From the NCBI GenBank assembly GCA_019636345.1, contig JAHBXQ010000003.1:62001-126000 (forward strand): a stretch of 64,000 nt of DNA. The letters are read 5' to 3'. How positions within the stretch are numbered: the stretch's first letter is position 1; each line of letters starts with the position of its first letter. The notes beneath the pieces are model-generated. The model was given only the letters and a program-made list of their open reading frames with translations. It made no database searches and was not told the origin of the DNA. Source of the DNA: Pirellulales bacterium. GTDB lineage: Bacteria > Planctomycetota > Planctomycetia > Pirellulales > Lacipirellulaceae. Shown piece by piece: positions 1-8,062 of the stretch. A program made the translations under genes and the position numbers.

Positions 1-521
1 TGCATGCGAATCTGCTCCTCGTCGAGCACGCCGTCGCGGTGCGTGCCCGGCAGCACGCGCAAGGGTCCCGCGTCGTGATCGCAGGGATCGAGATGGATTC
101 GCACGGCAACCATTTCGGCGAGAACTTCAACTGGCGGCTTCACGTGAGGCACGCCGGCTTTGACCGACCACGCGGAGAACCCGGGCGCTTCGTGACGCTC
201 GGCCACGGCAATCATCAGGTCTTGATGCCAAGCGACCTGCCAATTCGCCGCGGGACGCTTGTCGAACCACAAGGCCTTGACGCAGCGGGCCGGTCGCCCC
301 AAGGCCGTCGCGACGCACTCGCGCACAGGAAGCGACTGAGCGACGCGGCGAACCGCCTCGCAGCGACGCAGCAAGTCGCGGGCGCCCGCGGCGTACGGAT
401 CGGCTTCTTTCTCGGTCAGAATCTGCAGAGCGTCGGCGAGCGCGTCGCACTGGTCGGCGTCGACCACCTGCGGCAGGCACGCGTAGCCGTCGCGTTGAAA
501 TCGCTCAATCTCGTGCTCCAT
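1..521 (-). CDS. PhyH-family dioxygenase, C-terminus outside the window
   Basis: Partial gene: 173 N-terminal residues are visible, starting at an ATG (MEHEIERFQRDGYACLP), and the 3' end runs off the left edge. The opening 'FQRDGYACLPQVVDADQCDAL' pattern and the WHQD motif around residues 98-101 are typical of Fe(II)/2-oxoglutarate oxygenases of the phytanoyl-CoA dioxygenase (PhyH) family; His99 and Asp101 would be two of the three iron ligands. A 'GPLRVLPGTHRDG' segment at residues 152-164 matches the family's conserved stretch near the distal His. Members hydroxylate diverse small molecules, so the substrate cannot be assigned. No Shine-Dalgarno is seen. The start was chosen because it places the conserved N-terminal helix directly after the Met. 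The family call is firm; the role is unknown. Confidence 0.8.
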   Translation of the reverse strand, partial: MEHEIERFQRDGYACLPQVVDADQCDALADALQILTEKEADPYAAGARDLLRRCEAVRRVAQSLPVRECVATALGRPARCVKALWFDKRPAANWQVAWHQDLMIAVAERHEAPGFSAWSVKAGVPHVKPPVEVLAEMVAVRIHLDPCDHDAGPLRVLPGTHRDGVLDEEQIRM

Positions 522-635
522 GCGCGACGCAATTCCGGGAGTTGAGTTTGCCTCTGGGCGGCGATCAATTCTAAACTGACGGCAGGCGACGACAACATGC
601 CCTGTGCCAAGGCGGCCGCGAAAGGAACTCTGCTT

Positions 636-923
636 ATGGAACGCGTCGGCGTCTCTTTCAAATCGTCGCTCACGGGCGACGAGGTTCGTGAGCGGTACGT
701 GCAGCCGCTCCGCGCCGCGCTCGAGGCCGCCCAGGCCGGGTACTACAGCAATTATTTGCGCCAACCCGACGACGATCCCGACCGGCCGAGCGAACACCTG
801 CTGATGTTCATGGTCCGCGACTTCCAGGTCGGGCTGCGACTCTTGCGGACGGAACTCGAGAAGCTCGAACGCCCGGGGGACGTGCAGTTGCACAATCTCA
901 ATCCGAGCGATCCGATGTATTGA
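636..923 (+). CDS. Conserved-looking small hypothetical protein
   Basis: A 95-residue soluble protein I do not recognise. The reading frame is open from an ATG at 597, but the ATG at 636 (MERVGVSFKSSLTGDEV) is preferred because an AAAGGAA Shine-Dalgarno-like stretch lies about 10 nt upstream of it. The sequence is charged and helical, with a 'Y.SNYLRQPDDDPDRPSEHLLMFMVRDFQVGLRLLRTELEKLE' core and no signal peptide or membrane segment. It is transcribed divergently from the oxygenase to its left and convergently with the rrf2-cysH pair to its right. The regular amphipathic pattern and the good ribosome site favour a real gene. Confidence 0.6.
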   Translation: MERVGVSFKSSLTGDEVRERYVQPLRAALEAAQAGYYSNYLRQPDDDPDRPSEHLLMFMVRDFQVGLRLLRTELEKLERPGDVQLHNLNPSDPMY

Positions 924-1009
924 GGGGGGCGCCTCGGCGCGTCCGCTCACGCGATCGGCGATGTGTGCGACGCGGGGCGCGAGAATTTCGCCCTTAGACC
1001 GCTCGCCCC

Positions 1010-1438
1010 TCAGATGTACCACATCGCTCCCGCCGCGGCCGCGCCCCGTTCGGCAAGATCGGCGAGCGTGACGCTGGTGAGCACCTCGCGCCGAGCCCGC
1101 GCCAAGTCGGCACAGGTTTCGACCAAGGCCGCGGCGAAGGGCGATTCGCCAGCCGCGCATTCGCTCGGCGCATCGTTCGCCTCGAGCAGGTCGACCACGT
1201 CGGCCAACGTCACCTCCTGCGGCGGCTGGCTGAGACGGTAGCCCCCCCCGGGACCGCGGGTGCTGGCGATGATTCCGGACCGCTTGAGTTCATGGAGAAT
1301 TTGCACCAGAAACGTCGCGGGAATGCCATGCCTCTCGGCGATCCGCGCGGCGGAGGCCGGGCGCGCTGCGACGCCCGGTTGCTCCTGGGCGAGCTCCAGC
1401 AGGGCGAGGATCGCGTATTGGGTTTTGGCGGACAGCAT
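1010..1438 (-). CDS. Rrf2-family transcriptional regulator
   Basis: A 142-residue Rrf2-type winged-helix regulator. The N-terminus 'MLSAKTQYAILALLELA' and the wing/recognition part 'IPATFLVQILHELKRSGIIASTRGPGGGYRLS' are diagnostic for the family (IscR, NsrR, CymR, RsrR). The three clustered Cys that hold the Fe-S cluster in IscR/NsrR are not present: only two widely spaced Cys occur in the C-terminal half. A CymR-like, cluster-free mode is therefore more likely. It lies 36 nt downstream of cysH on the same strand, so the two probably form one transcript, and control of sulfur assimilation plus autoregulation is a reasonable inference. A palindrome in the cysH upstream region is a candidate operator. 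Confidence 0.88.
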   Translation of the reverse strand: MLSAKTQYAILALLELAQEQPGVAARPASAARIAERHGIPATFLVQILHELKRSGIIASTRGPGGGYRLSQPPQEVTLADVVDLLEANDAPSECAAGESPFAAALVETCADLARARREVLTSVTLADLAERGAAAAGAMWYI

Positions 1439-1474
1439 CAGGCAACGGGGGCAAGGGGCCGGCGAGGGCGTGAA

Positions 1475-2242
1475 TTAAATGCCGCTCCCCTCGCTCTCCG
1501 CGGGGGTGTGCAATCCGCACTCGGTTTTGCCGCTGCCGCTCCAGCGACCCGCCCGTTCGTCGCCGTCCGGCTCGCCGGGAACGACCGCCCGCGTGCATGG
1601 CCAGCAGCCGATGCTGGGATAGCCGCGGTCATGGAGCGGGTTGTACGGCACGTCCTCCTCGAGGATCCGCTTCCACACGTCCTTCTTGGTCCAGTTGGCC
1701 AGCGGGCTGATCTTCACAAGCTGGAACTTCTTGTCCCACTTCACGATCGGCGTTTCGGCGCGGGTCTCGCTCTGGTCGCGGCGAATGCCGCTCATCCAGG
1801 CGTGCTTGCCGCGGGCCGCTTGCTGCAAGACCTTCACCTTGCGGTCGAAGCAGCACTGATCGGGGTTCGATTTGTAGAGCGGTCCGCCGTGGAGCGCCTC
1901 GTACTCGGGGACCGACAGCTCGGGCTGCAGCATGTCGACTTCGATGCCGTACTTGCGCGCGATGCGATCGCGCAGGTCGAGCGTTTCGAGGAACTGGTAC
2001 CCCGTGTCGAGATTGAACACGTACGTCTGCGGCGCCACCTTGGCCAACATCGACAGGATGACGCACCCCTCAGGGCCGAAGGCCGTGGCCATGGTCAAGT
2101 AGGGGGCGAACCGCTCGTGGGCCCAGGCGATGATCTCCTCGGGAGTCGCCGATTCGAGCCGAGCGTTGGCCTCGGCCAGTTCGGAGAGGAGCTCGGGGGT
2201 CGCCTCAAGCTGCTCGGGCGCGAAGGGGGCGAGTTGGGTCAT
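1475..2242 (-). CDS. cysH: Adenylyl-sulfate (APS/PAPS) reductase
   Basis: Assimilatory sulfonucleotide reductase that reduces activated sulfate (APS or PAPS) to sulfite with thioredoxin, on the cysteine biosynthesis route. Numbered from the ATG at 2242 (255 aa): the substrate-binding 'AFGPEGCVIL' loop lies at 54-63, a CC pair at 130-131 (DQCCFDRKV) and GCWPCTR at 212-218. The CC plus CxxC arrangement is the [4Fe-4S] ligand set of APS-type reductases. The catalytic Cys is in KTECGLH (239-245). These ligands suggest APS is the natural substrate (known of the family; not proven here). The frame stays open upstream through an ATG at 2374 and a TTG at 2404, which would add 44 or 54 low-complexity residues. 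The shorter start fits family length and leaves the promoter-like sequence and palindrome non-coding. Confidence 0.9.
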   Translation of the reverse strand: MTQLAPFAPEQLEATPELLSELAEANARLESATPEEIIAWAHERFAPYLTMATAFGPEGCVILSMLAKVAPQTYVFNLDTGYQFLETLDLRDRIARKYGIEVDMLQPELSVPEYEALHGGPLYKSNPDQCCFDRKVKVLQQAARGKHAWMSGIRRDQSETRAETPIVKWDKKFQLVKISPLANWTKKDVWKRILEEDVPYNPLHDRGYPSIGCWPCTRAVVPGEPDGDERAGRWSGSGKTECGLHTPAESEGSGI

Positions 2243-2332
2243 GGGGAGGATTCTCAGGCGGGGCCCGGCGGCGGGCTGGAACGGTTCGCTTGTGCGCGAC
2301 GCCGCCCCGGGGATCACGGGCAAAACAGGCAG

Positions 2333-2348
2333 GTTTTCCGCGGAAAAC
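2333..2348. promoter_or_regulatory. Perfect 16-bp palindrome, candidate operator for cysH
   Basis: GTTTTCCGCGGAAAAC is its own exact reverse complement. It lies between the promoter-like sequence at 2376-2404 and the preferred cysH ATG at 2242, about 20-35 nt downstream of the predicted transcription start. Since an Rrf2-type regulator is encoded just after cysH, this is a natural candidate binding site. If the longer cysH start at 2374 were used, these bases would instead be codons. Confidence 0.45.
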
Positions 2349-2375
2349 GCACGGGGAGAGCTGGAACTTGCCATA

Positions 2376-2404
2376 ATGTTATCTTTGTTGGTCAGAATAG
2401 TCAA
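2376..2404 (-). promoter_or_regulatory. Sigma-70-type promoter candidate for cysH
   Basis: On the minus strand a TTGACT -35 box (2404-2399) is followed after 17 nt by TAACAT (2381-2376), a 5/6 and 4/6 match to the bacterial consensus with ideal spacing. It lies in an unusually AT-rich patch of this GC-rich window. Transcription would start near 2369, which argues against translation from the ATG at 2374. Confidence 0.45.
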
Positions 2405-2687
2405 CTAAAGACCGCCAGTCCCTGGTATCGGTTCGCGCGGGGCCGATTATTCAGCCTGGATCGGTCGCGCCGGCGCCCTGGAGGAACCGAGCGGAAGTTG
2501 GGCGCCTTCGCCGATCCGTGACAAGCTCCTGCCAAAACCGGGCGGCGGGTTGACCCGATCGCGGGGGGGCCGGACGATGCGGGGCGATCGGCCCGCCGAA
2601 CATGGGGAGGCCGCGCGACCGGGCCGCCAACGGGGCGTTCCGCCGCTTTGACCTCCGCCTCCTCTCATCCTCACTCCTGCCTTCGCC

Positions 2688-4172
2688 ATGCCTTGCTATC
2701 TGGCTGTTGATTTGGGCGCCTCGAGCGGGCGCGTCGTTGCAGGGCTGTTCGACGGCGAGCGGCTCGTTCTGGAAGAGGTGCACCGCTTCGCCAACGGTCC
2801 GGTTCGGTGCGGGGCGCGGCTTCACTGGCGGACCTTCCAACTCTGGCAGGACATCCTCGACGGGCTGCGTCTTGCAGGGCAGAAGTACGGCCGCGAGGTG
2901 GCGAGCGTCGGGGTCGACACCTGGGGAGTCGACTTCGCCTTGCTCGACGCCAACGACGAATTGCTCGGAGCGCCGGTGGCGTATCGCGACTCGCGCACCG
3001 AGGGCGCCTTCGAACGCGCGTTCGCCCGCGTGCCCCGCGAGGAGATCTTCGCCGAGACGGGCCTGCAGTTCATGGAGCTCAACACGCTCTACCAACTGCT
3101 GGCGCTGCAGGAGGCCGGTTCGCCGGCGCTCGTCGCGGCACGGCGGATGCTGCTCATGCCGGACCTGTTTCACTGGATGCTATGCGGCGAGAAGGCGAAC
3201 GAAGAGACCGACGCCTCGACGACGCAACTGTTCAACCCCCGCACGCGGGACTGGTCGCACGCGCTCATCCAGCGGTTCGGGCTCCCCGCGGAACTGTTCG
3301 GCCCGATCTCTCCCCCGGGGACGACGCTCGGGCCGTTGCTCGAGCATGTGGCGGCCGAGACGGGGCTTGCCGGGGTGAAGGTCGTGTTGCCGGGGTCGCA
3401 CGACACGGCCAGCGCGGTGATGGCGGCGCCGGGCGCGAAGCCGCAAGCGAGCGGCGGGCCGGTCGAGTGGGGCTACATCAGCTCGGGCACGTGGTCGCTG
3501 ATGGGGCTCGAACTCCCGGCGCCGGTGATCACCGACGACTGCGCCCGGTGGAACTTCACCAACGAAGCGGGGGTCGCCGAAACGACGCGGCTGCTGAAGA
3601 ACATCCCGGGGTTGTGGCTGGTGCAGGAGTGCCAACGCATCTGGCGCTCCAAGGGCGAGGACTACACCTGGAACGACCTTACCCGACTGGCCGCCGAGGC
3701 GCCGCCGCTGGCCGCGGTGATCGACCCCGACGACGCGCGGCTGGTCGCCCCGCGCGACATGACCAAGGCGCTCGCCGAACTGTGCCGCGAGACCCACCAG
3801 CCGACGCCCGAGTCCCCGGGGCAAATGTTCCGGTTGGCGCTCGAGAGCCTGGCGATGCGTTATCGGCAGGTGCTTGCAATGTTGAACGCGCTGAACGGGA
3901 CCCCCCTGGCGCGGCTGCACGTCGTCGGGGGCGGAACGCAGAATCGACTCTTGTGCCAAATGACCGCCGACGCTTGCGGGCTGCCGGTGACCGCCGGGCC
4001 GGTCGAAGCGACGGCGATCGGCAACGTGCTGATGCAGGCGATCGCCGCCGGCGACGTGGCGGACATCCCCCAGGCCCGCGAGGTCGTCCGACGCAGCTTC
4101 GACGTCATCGAGTACGAACCGCAGAGCCGCGCGAAATGGGACGACGCGGCGGCGAAGTTCAACGAGCAGTGA
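2688..4172 (+). CDS. rhaB: Rhamnulokinase
   Basis: A 494-residue FGGY-family sugar kinase that matches rhamnulokinase, which phosphorylates L-rhamnulose with ATP in rhamnose catabolism. Visible marks are the N-terminal phosphate loop 'LAVDLGASSGRVV', the 'VDTWGVDFALLD' segment near residue 82, the 'GSHDTASAV' ATP-binding motif near 237, 'YISSGTWSLMG', the RhaB-like stretch 'NEAGVAETTRLLKNIPGLWL', and the C-terminal 'VVGGGTQNRLLCQMTAD' adenosine motif. Length fits the family. The ATG directly precedes the first beta strand; there is no Shine-Dalgarno, but a pyrimidine-rich leader (about 2650-2687) is present. No rhaA, rhaD or fucose genes adjoin it, so the pathway partners lie elsewhere. Planctomycetes of this kind commonly degrade rhamnose- and fucose-containing algal sugars. 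Confidence 0.93.
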   Translation: MPCYLAVDLGASSGRVVAGLFDGERLVLEEVHRFANGPVRCGARLHWRTFQLWQDILDGLRLAGQKYGREVASVGVDTWGVDFALLDANDELLGAPVAYRDSRTEGAFERAFARVPREEIFAETGLQFMELNTLYQLLALQEAGSPALVAARRMLLMPDLFHWMLCGEKANEETDASTTQLFNPRTRDWSHALIQRFGLPAELFGPISPPGTTLGPLLEHVAAETGLAGVKVVLPGSHDTASAVMAAPGAKPQASGGPVEWGYISSGTWSLMGLELPAPVITDDCARWNFTNEAGVAETTRLLKNIPGLWLVQECQRIWRSKGEDYTWNDLTRLAAEAPPLAAVIDPDDARLVAPRDMTKALAELCRETHQPTPESPGQMFRLALESLAMRYRQVLAMLNALNGTPLARLHVVGGGTQNRLLCQMTADACGLPVTAGPVEATAIGNVLMQAIAAGDVADIPQAREVVRRSFDVIEYEPQSRAKWDDAAAKFNEQ

Positions 4173-4220
4173 AGCGAACTCGCTTCGGCTTCGCGCCCGC
4201 AATCTGCCTGCGTCCAAGCG

Positions 4221-4598
4221 CTAGAGCGGCGCCGCTTTTCGTGCGGCGACGAAGGCGCAGATCAACCACGCGGCCGAGACGACCTCGATCGTTGCGAACA
4301 GGTAGGTCAGCTTCGCAACCGAGAAGGCCGCCAGCGTCGGCACGCGGAACAACACCAGCGAAGTCGAGAAGATCGCGGCAAACGCCAACCCGCCCAGTCG
4401 AAGCGAAGGGGTCAGCCCGCACAGGATCATCGCGGCGCCGAGTCCCGCTTGCAGACCGCCGTAGACGGTGATCCACTCGCTGCGGCCCGAGCCGCCGGTG
4501 AGCGAAAAGCCGACCGAGGCGGCCGTCGAATCGGGAGCCGCGGCGCACCACGCCCCCAAGGCCAAGTAACACGCCCCCAGCGTCGTCAGCGGAATCAC
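4221..4598 (-). CDS. Small integral membrane protein (DUF4345-like)
   Basis: A 125-residue protein with about four predicted membrane helices (for example 'LGACYLALGAWCAAA', 'GLQAGLGAAMILCGL', 'LGGLAFAAIFSTSLVLF', 'FATIEVVSAAWLICAFVA'). The layout, a short loop with 'RSEWITVYGGLQAGLG' followed by helix pairs, resembles the DUF4345 family of uncharacterised membrane proteins, but that assignment is from memory of the pattern. The start is a GTG at 4598 with a GGGAGG Shine-Dalgarno 6 nt upstream, one of the better ribosome sites in the window. It sits tail to tail with rhaB. Function unknown. Confidence 0.65.
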   Translation of the reverse strand: MIPLTTLGACYLALGAWCAAAPDSTAASVGFSLTGGSGRSEWITVYGGLQAGLGAAMILCGLTPSLRLGGLAFAAIFSTSLVLFRVPTLAAFSVAKLTYLFATIEVVSAAWLICAFVAARKAAPL

Positions 4599-4726
4599 GT
4601 CCGTCCTCCCTTGCCTGATCGTCGGCGAGGCCCGCGGGGCGAGCCACGAGTGCGCCTGGCGAATGCCTGGACCCCGTGCAGCGCCAACCGCAAAGACGAC
4701 GGGAGACTCACCAGCCCTGCGGGGGA

Positions 4727-6076
4727 CTACTCGAACGGATTCTCGCTGAGCGGCTCGTCGGCCCCTGCGTCGTCGAACATCCCCTCGTCCTCGTCGAAGT
4801 CGGCCGGTTCGTCGGCCGGGAAGGCCTCGTCCTCTTCGACCATCGGCTCGTCCTCGTCCAGGGGTTCGTCGTCCGCGGCGAAGGGGTTCTCCTCCGTCTC
4901 TTCAGCCGGCGCGACGGGCTGGGCGGCGCCAGGGGTCGGCGGGACGCGATGCATGACGACCGCCTCTGCACCGACCTCGTGCAGACACTGAAGCAAGCCC
5001 AGCTCGTCGGCCAAGAAGACGCGGTCGGTCTGCTCGTTGACCAGCGCGTGGACGCCGTCAACGCCGGTCAGTCCGTTGACGGTTCGCCCCGTCTTGGCGT
5101 CGATGACGTAGAAGTTGCCGAACGCGTCGCCGGCGTAAACGCGGTCCTTGCCGCGAGCGGCGAAGCGATCGAGCCCCCGCACTCGCCACAACTCGGCCCC
5201 GGTCTTCACGTCGACGGCGTACAGCGCGGGCTCGCGCGAGGCGACGTACGCCGTATCGCCGATGACGACCGGCTGGCTTTCGATCGCGTCGCCGGCGGAG
5301 AACCGCCACTTCTCGGCGCCGGTGATTTCATGGACGCAGTACAGGTACCCGTCTCGCGACGCCGCAAACAAGTAGGGAGACTGTTCGGCCGGCGGGGCGA
5401 CGATTTCGTCGTTCGTCTGCAATCGGAACAGCACGTTCGGCTTGTTGGCGCTGCAGACGTACAGCCGGCCGGTGGTGGTCGGCCAACAGATGACGTCGCC
5501 GGAGTGGGTCGGTCGCTGAAAGGTGCGCCCCTCGGACTGATAGTACCACGGTTGCGCCGCGGAGTCGTTCAGCGAGAAGGCCTCGACCCGACCGTTCACT
5601 AACGAAACGTAAGCGTACTCGTCGCTGAGCGCGGGCCCGGCGGCGGGAGCGCTCCCCAGATCGCGCTGCCAGATGACGTGCCCGTCGTTTCGATCGATCA
5701 GGTAGAGTCGCGAGGCGCTGACGACGGCCAGATAATCCAAATTCGCCCCGGGACCGAACGCCGCCGCCCCCGCGGCGCCGATCGAGGTCGTCCACAACGT
5801 TTCGCCCGTCTCGGCGTCGAACGCCGCGAGCAGACCCGACGTGGTCACGGCGTAGGCGCGATCGTACTGAAGCTTCCACTGCGACACCCGGCTGCGAGTC
5901 GTGTCGACCGGCGCCTGGGCGTACCAACTCCGCACCAATCCGCACCGCGTGGCGTCCTCGTACGAGACGAGCCGACCCCCGGCCTGCACCGCGGCCGCGG
6001 AAACGAGCACGACCGCCGACGCCCCCCACAGGGTCGACACGGCACGCGAAGCAACCAAGCGAACAAACATCGTCAT
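4727..6076 (-). CDS. Secreted PQQ-type beta-propeller protein with acidic tail
   Basis: A 449-residue protein that starts with a signal peptide (hydrophobic core 'LWGASAVVLVSAAAVQAGG') and then carries repeated PQQ-like blades: 'GLLAAFDAETGETLWTTSIG', 'RLYLIDRNDGHVIWQRDLG', 'YLYCVHEITGAEKWRFSAG', 'ALYAVDVKTGAELWRVRGL', 'NFYVIDAKTGRTVNGL'. These (A/F)xDxxTGxxxW units form a WD/PQQ propeller related to BamB-like proteins. The last 60 or so residues are almost purely acidic, with two NPF triplets. It probably acts in the periplasm or at the envelope as a binding scaffold; no enzyme motif is seen. The ATG at 6076 (or a second at 6070) is preferred to an upstream in-frame start at 6184 because it puts the signal peptide at the N-terminus. 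Confidence 0.8.
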   Translation of the reverse strand: MTMFVRLVASRAVSTLWGASAVVLVSAAAVQAGGRLVSYEDATRCGLVRSWYAQAPVDTTRSRVSQWKLQYDRAYAVTTSGLLAAFDAETGETLWTTSIGAAGAAAFGPGANLDYLAVVSASRLYLIDRNDGHVIWQRDLGSAPAAGPALSDEYAYVSLVNGRVEAFSLNDSAAQPWYYQSEGRTFQRPTHSGDVICWPTTTGRLYVCSANKPNVLFRLQTNDEIVAPPAEQSPYLFAASRDGYLYCVHEITGAEKWRFSAGDAIESQPVVIGDTAYVASREPALYAVDVKTGAELWRVRGLDRFAARGKDRVYAGDAFGNFYVIDAKTGRTVNGLTGVDGVHALVNEQTDRVFLADELGLLQCLHEVGAEAVVMHRVPPTPGAAQPVAPAEETEENPFAADDEPLDEDEPMVEEDEAFPADEPADFDEDEGMFDDAGADEPLSENPFE

Positions 6077-6354
6077 CACGCCGGGGGCGAGGAGGTGATT
6101 CGAGACAGGCCTGACGGACGCCGAACGCCCACGGCCGCAGCCTTCCAGTGTAGTCACCGCCGGCGCAACCGGCAAAACAGGCAAAACGGGCTGAGCGCGG
6201 CGAGTCGCCCGGGGGGTCGCAGCGTACGGGGCGCCATGGCCCGCATTCCGTCGGCGCTTGCCTCTTGCGGGTCCGCGGGCGTAGGTTGAACCGCGGCCGG
6301 ACGGAACGCCGGGCCCGCATTCCCCTCGCTTCGCTCCACTCGAGGATCTCTCCC

Positions 6355-7371
6355 ATGAACCCCGCCGAGCCGTTCCCTTGCATCATGATCCGTCGCGGCG
6401 AGGGCGGGGCGGCTCGATTCGGCGTCGAGCGGATCCGCATCGACGATCTCCCTCCCGGCGAGGTGCTGATCCAGGTCGCCTGCTCGTCGCTCAACTACAA
6501 GGATGCGCTCGCGTGTCAGGCCCATCCGGGAGTGGTGCGAACGCTCCCCCATGTGCCGGGGATCGACTGCGCCGGGCATGTCGTCGCGGTTCCCGCCGAA
6601 AGCGACTTTCTGCCCGGCGAGCCCGTGCTCGTCACGGGATACGACCTGGGCGCCCCCGCGTGGGGCGGGCTGGCTGAGTTCGTCCGCGTCCCCGCCGCGT
6701 GGGTCGTCTCGCTCCCCGGCGGACTCACGCTCGAGGAGGCGATGACCTACGGCACGGCCGGGTTCACCGCCGCGCAGTGCGTCACCGCGATCGTCGACCG
6801 GGGCATCGGCCCGGATCGGGGCGACGTGGTCGTCACCGGCGCCACGGGGGGAGTCGGCAGCGTCGCCGTGGCGATTCTTGCGAAGCTCGGTTACCGGGTC
6901 GCCGCCGTCACCGGCAAGCCGGAGCAGGCCGAGTGGCTCCACGGGCTGGGGGCCGCCGAACTCCTCTCCCGCGAGCAAGCGGCCGACGCCTCCGATCGCC
7001 CGTTGCTCGGCGAGCGCTGGGCCGCGGCGGTCGACACCGTCGGCGGGGTCACGCTCGCCGCGCTCGTGCGGAATATGAAGCACCGCGGAGTCGTCACGGC
7101 TTGCGGACTCGTGGGAGGGGTCGACGTGCCGCTGACGGTCTACCCGTTCATCCTCCGCGGCGTGACGCTGGCCGGGATCGACTCGGCGAAATGCCCCCGC
7201 GAGCCGCGGCTGGAAATGTGGAGCAAGCTCGCCGGGCCGTGGAAGGTCGACCAATTGGCCGCGCTGCGGCGCGAGATCACGCTCGACGAAGTCCCCGCCG
7301 AGATCGCCCGCATGCTCGCCGGCCAATCTCACGGTCGGGTCGTCGTCCGGCCGACGAGCTTGGCCACGTGA
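6355..7371 (+). CDS. YhdH/YhfP-family (acrylyl-CoA reductase-like) oxidoreductase
   Basis: A 338-residue zinc-independent medium-chain dehydrogenase/reductase. The N-terminal GroES-like domain contains 'SSLNYKDALACQAHPGVVRTLPHVPGIDCAGHVV', characteristic of the YhdH/AcuI/YhfP group, and the Rossmann domain opens with 'VVTGATGGVGSVAVAILAKLG' near residue 160. The group includes NADPH-dependent acrylyl-CoA reductase AcuI. The segment 'GVTLAGIDSAKCPREPRLEMW' near the C-terminus is also typical. The start at 6355 (MNPAEPFPC) is preferred over an upstream in-frame start at 6265, as it has a GAGG sequence upstream and matches family length. The gene diverges from the beta-propeller gene. The physiological substrate in this organism is unknown. 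Confidence 0.88.
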   Translation: MNPAEPFPCIMIRRGEGGAARFGVERIRIDDLPPGEVLIQVACSSLNYKDALACQAHPGVVRTLPHVPGIDCAGHVVAVPAESDFLPGEPVLVTGYDLGAPAWGGLAEFVRVPAAWVVSLPGGLTLEEAMTYGTAGFTAAQCVTAIVDRGIGPDRGDVVVTGATGGVGSVAVAILAKLGYRVAAVTGKPEQAEWLHGLGAAELLSREQAADASDRPLLGERWAAAVDTVGGVTLAALVRNMKHRGVVTACGLVGGVDVPLTVYPFILRGVTLAGIDSAKCPREPRLEMWSKLAGPWKVDQLAALRREITLDEVPAEIARMLAGQSHGRVVVRPTSLAT

Positions 7372-7404
7372 ACGCCCACCGCCCGGCACGATCCGGGGCG
7401 GCGG

Positions 7405-7902
7405 TTACTGCGAGTCCCCCTCGGCGTCCAGTCGCTTTACCGCGCCGAACAGGTGCCCCGCGTGGCCGGCGCCCGCCCAGTAGCCGGCGTAGTGACCCTG
7501 GTAGATCATCACCCGGGCGTCGAACGTCCCCAGCCCCGGCACCGCGAACTTGTCGAGCGAGATGACCGGCGTGTCCCCCGCCCAGCGGATCGGCAAAGTC
7601 AGCGGCAGCACGAGGTCCTTTCCCCCGTAGCTGAACCGCGATTGCACCAGCCAGTCGTCCCCCTGCAGGTGCTTCACCAGCACCAGTTCGTACCGGTCGT
7701 CGCGCAGCTCGCGGGGGGGCTTGTTGCTGTCGGTCGAGAAGCCGACGAGCGCCACGCCGCTGAGCGATTTCTCGAGCGCCACAAAGCGCGCGGTTTGCTC
7801 GGATCGGGGTTCAGAGCCGGGCTCGGCGCCGCAGGCCCCGGGACGTGCGACGGCGATCAGCGCGCAGGCCAGTCCAGCGGCGCGCAGCGTGCGAACAACC
7901 AT
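7405..7902 (-). CDS. Secreted hypothetical protein
   Basis: A 165-residue protein with a signal peptide ('MVVRTLRAAGLACALIAVARPGACGAEP'-type start) and no domain I recognise. The mature part is a likely all-beta single domain ('SGVALVGFSTDSN', 'RYELVLVKHLQGDDWLVQSRF', 'DLVLPLTLPIRWAGDTPVISL', 'DARVMIYQGHYAGYWAG'). The ATG at 7902 has an AAGGAG Shine-Dalgarno 8 nt upstream, which fixes the start against an open extension to 7971. The product probably lies in the periplasm or outside the cell. It is convergent with the oxidoreductase gene on its left. Function unknown. Confidence 0.75.
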   Translation of the reverse strand: MVVRTLRAAGLACALIAVARPGACGAEPGSEPRSEQTARFVALEKSLSGVALVGFSTDSNKPPRELRDDRYELVLVKHLQGDDWLVQSRFSYGGKDLVLPLTLPIRWAGDTPVISLDKFAVPGLGTFDARVMIYQGHYAGYWAGAGHAGHLFGAVKRLDAEGDSQ

Positions 7903-8062
7903 GGCGGCGACTCCTTGGATCTCGCGCCCGGGGCGCCGCGCCGCGGCGGCGATTCTCCCGACGCGGACCAAGCTTACCGCGCCGCGGCCGGTTGCGGGGT
8001 CGGCCGGCCCGCCGTTCGGTGAACCGGGTCACCTCGGCCAAGAAAGGGGCGCGACCAAGGCG

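Noticed and set aside
1292-2521. A 409-codon plus-strand frame across rrf2 and cysH
   Set aside because: It overlaps two genes with clear family signatures on the other strand and has no recognisable domain.
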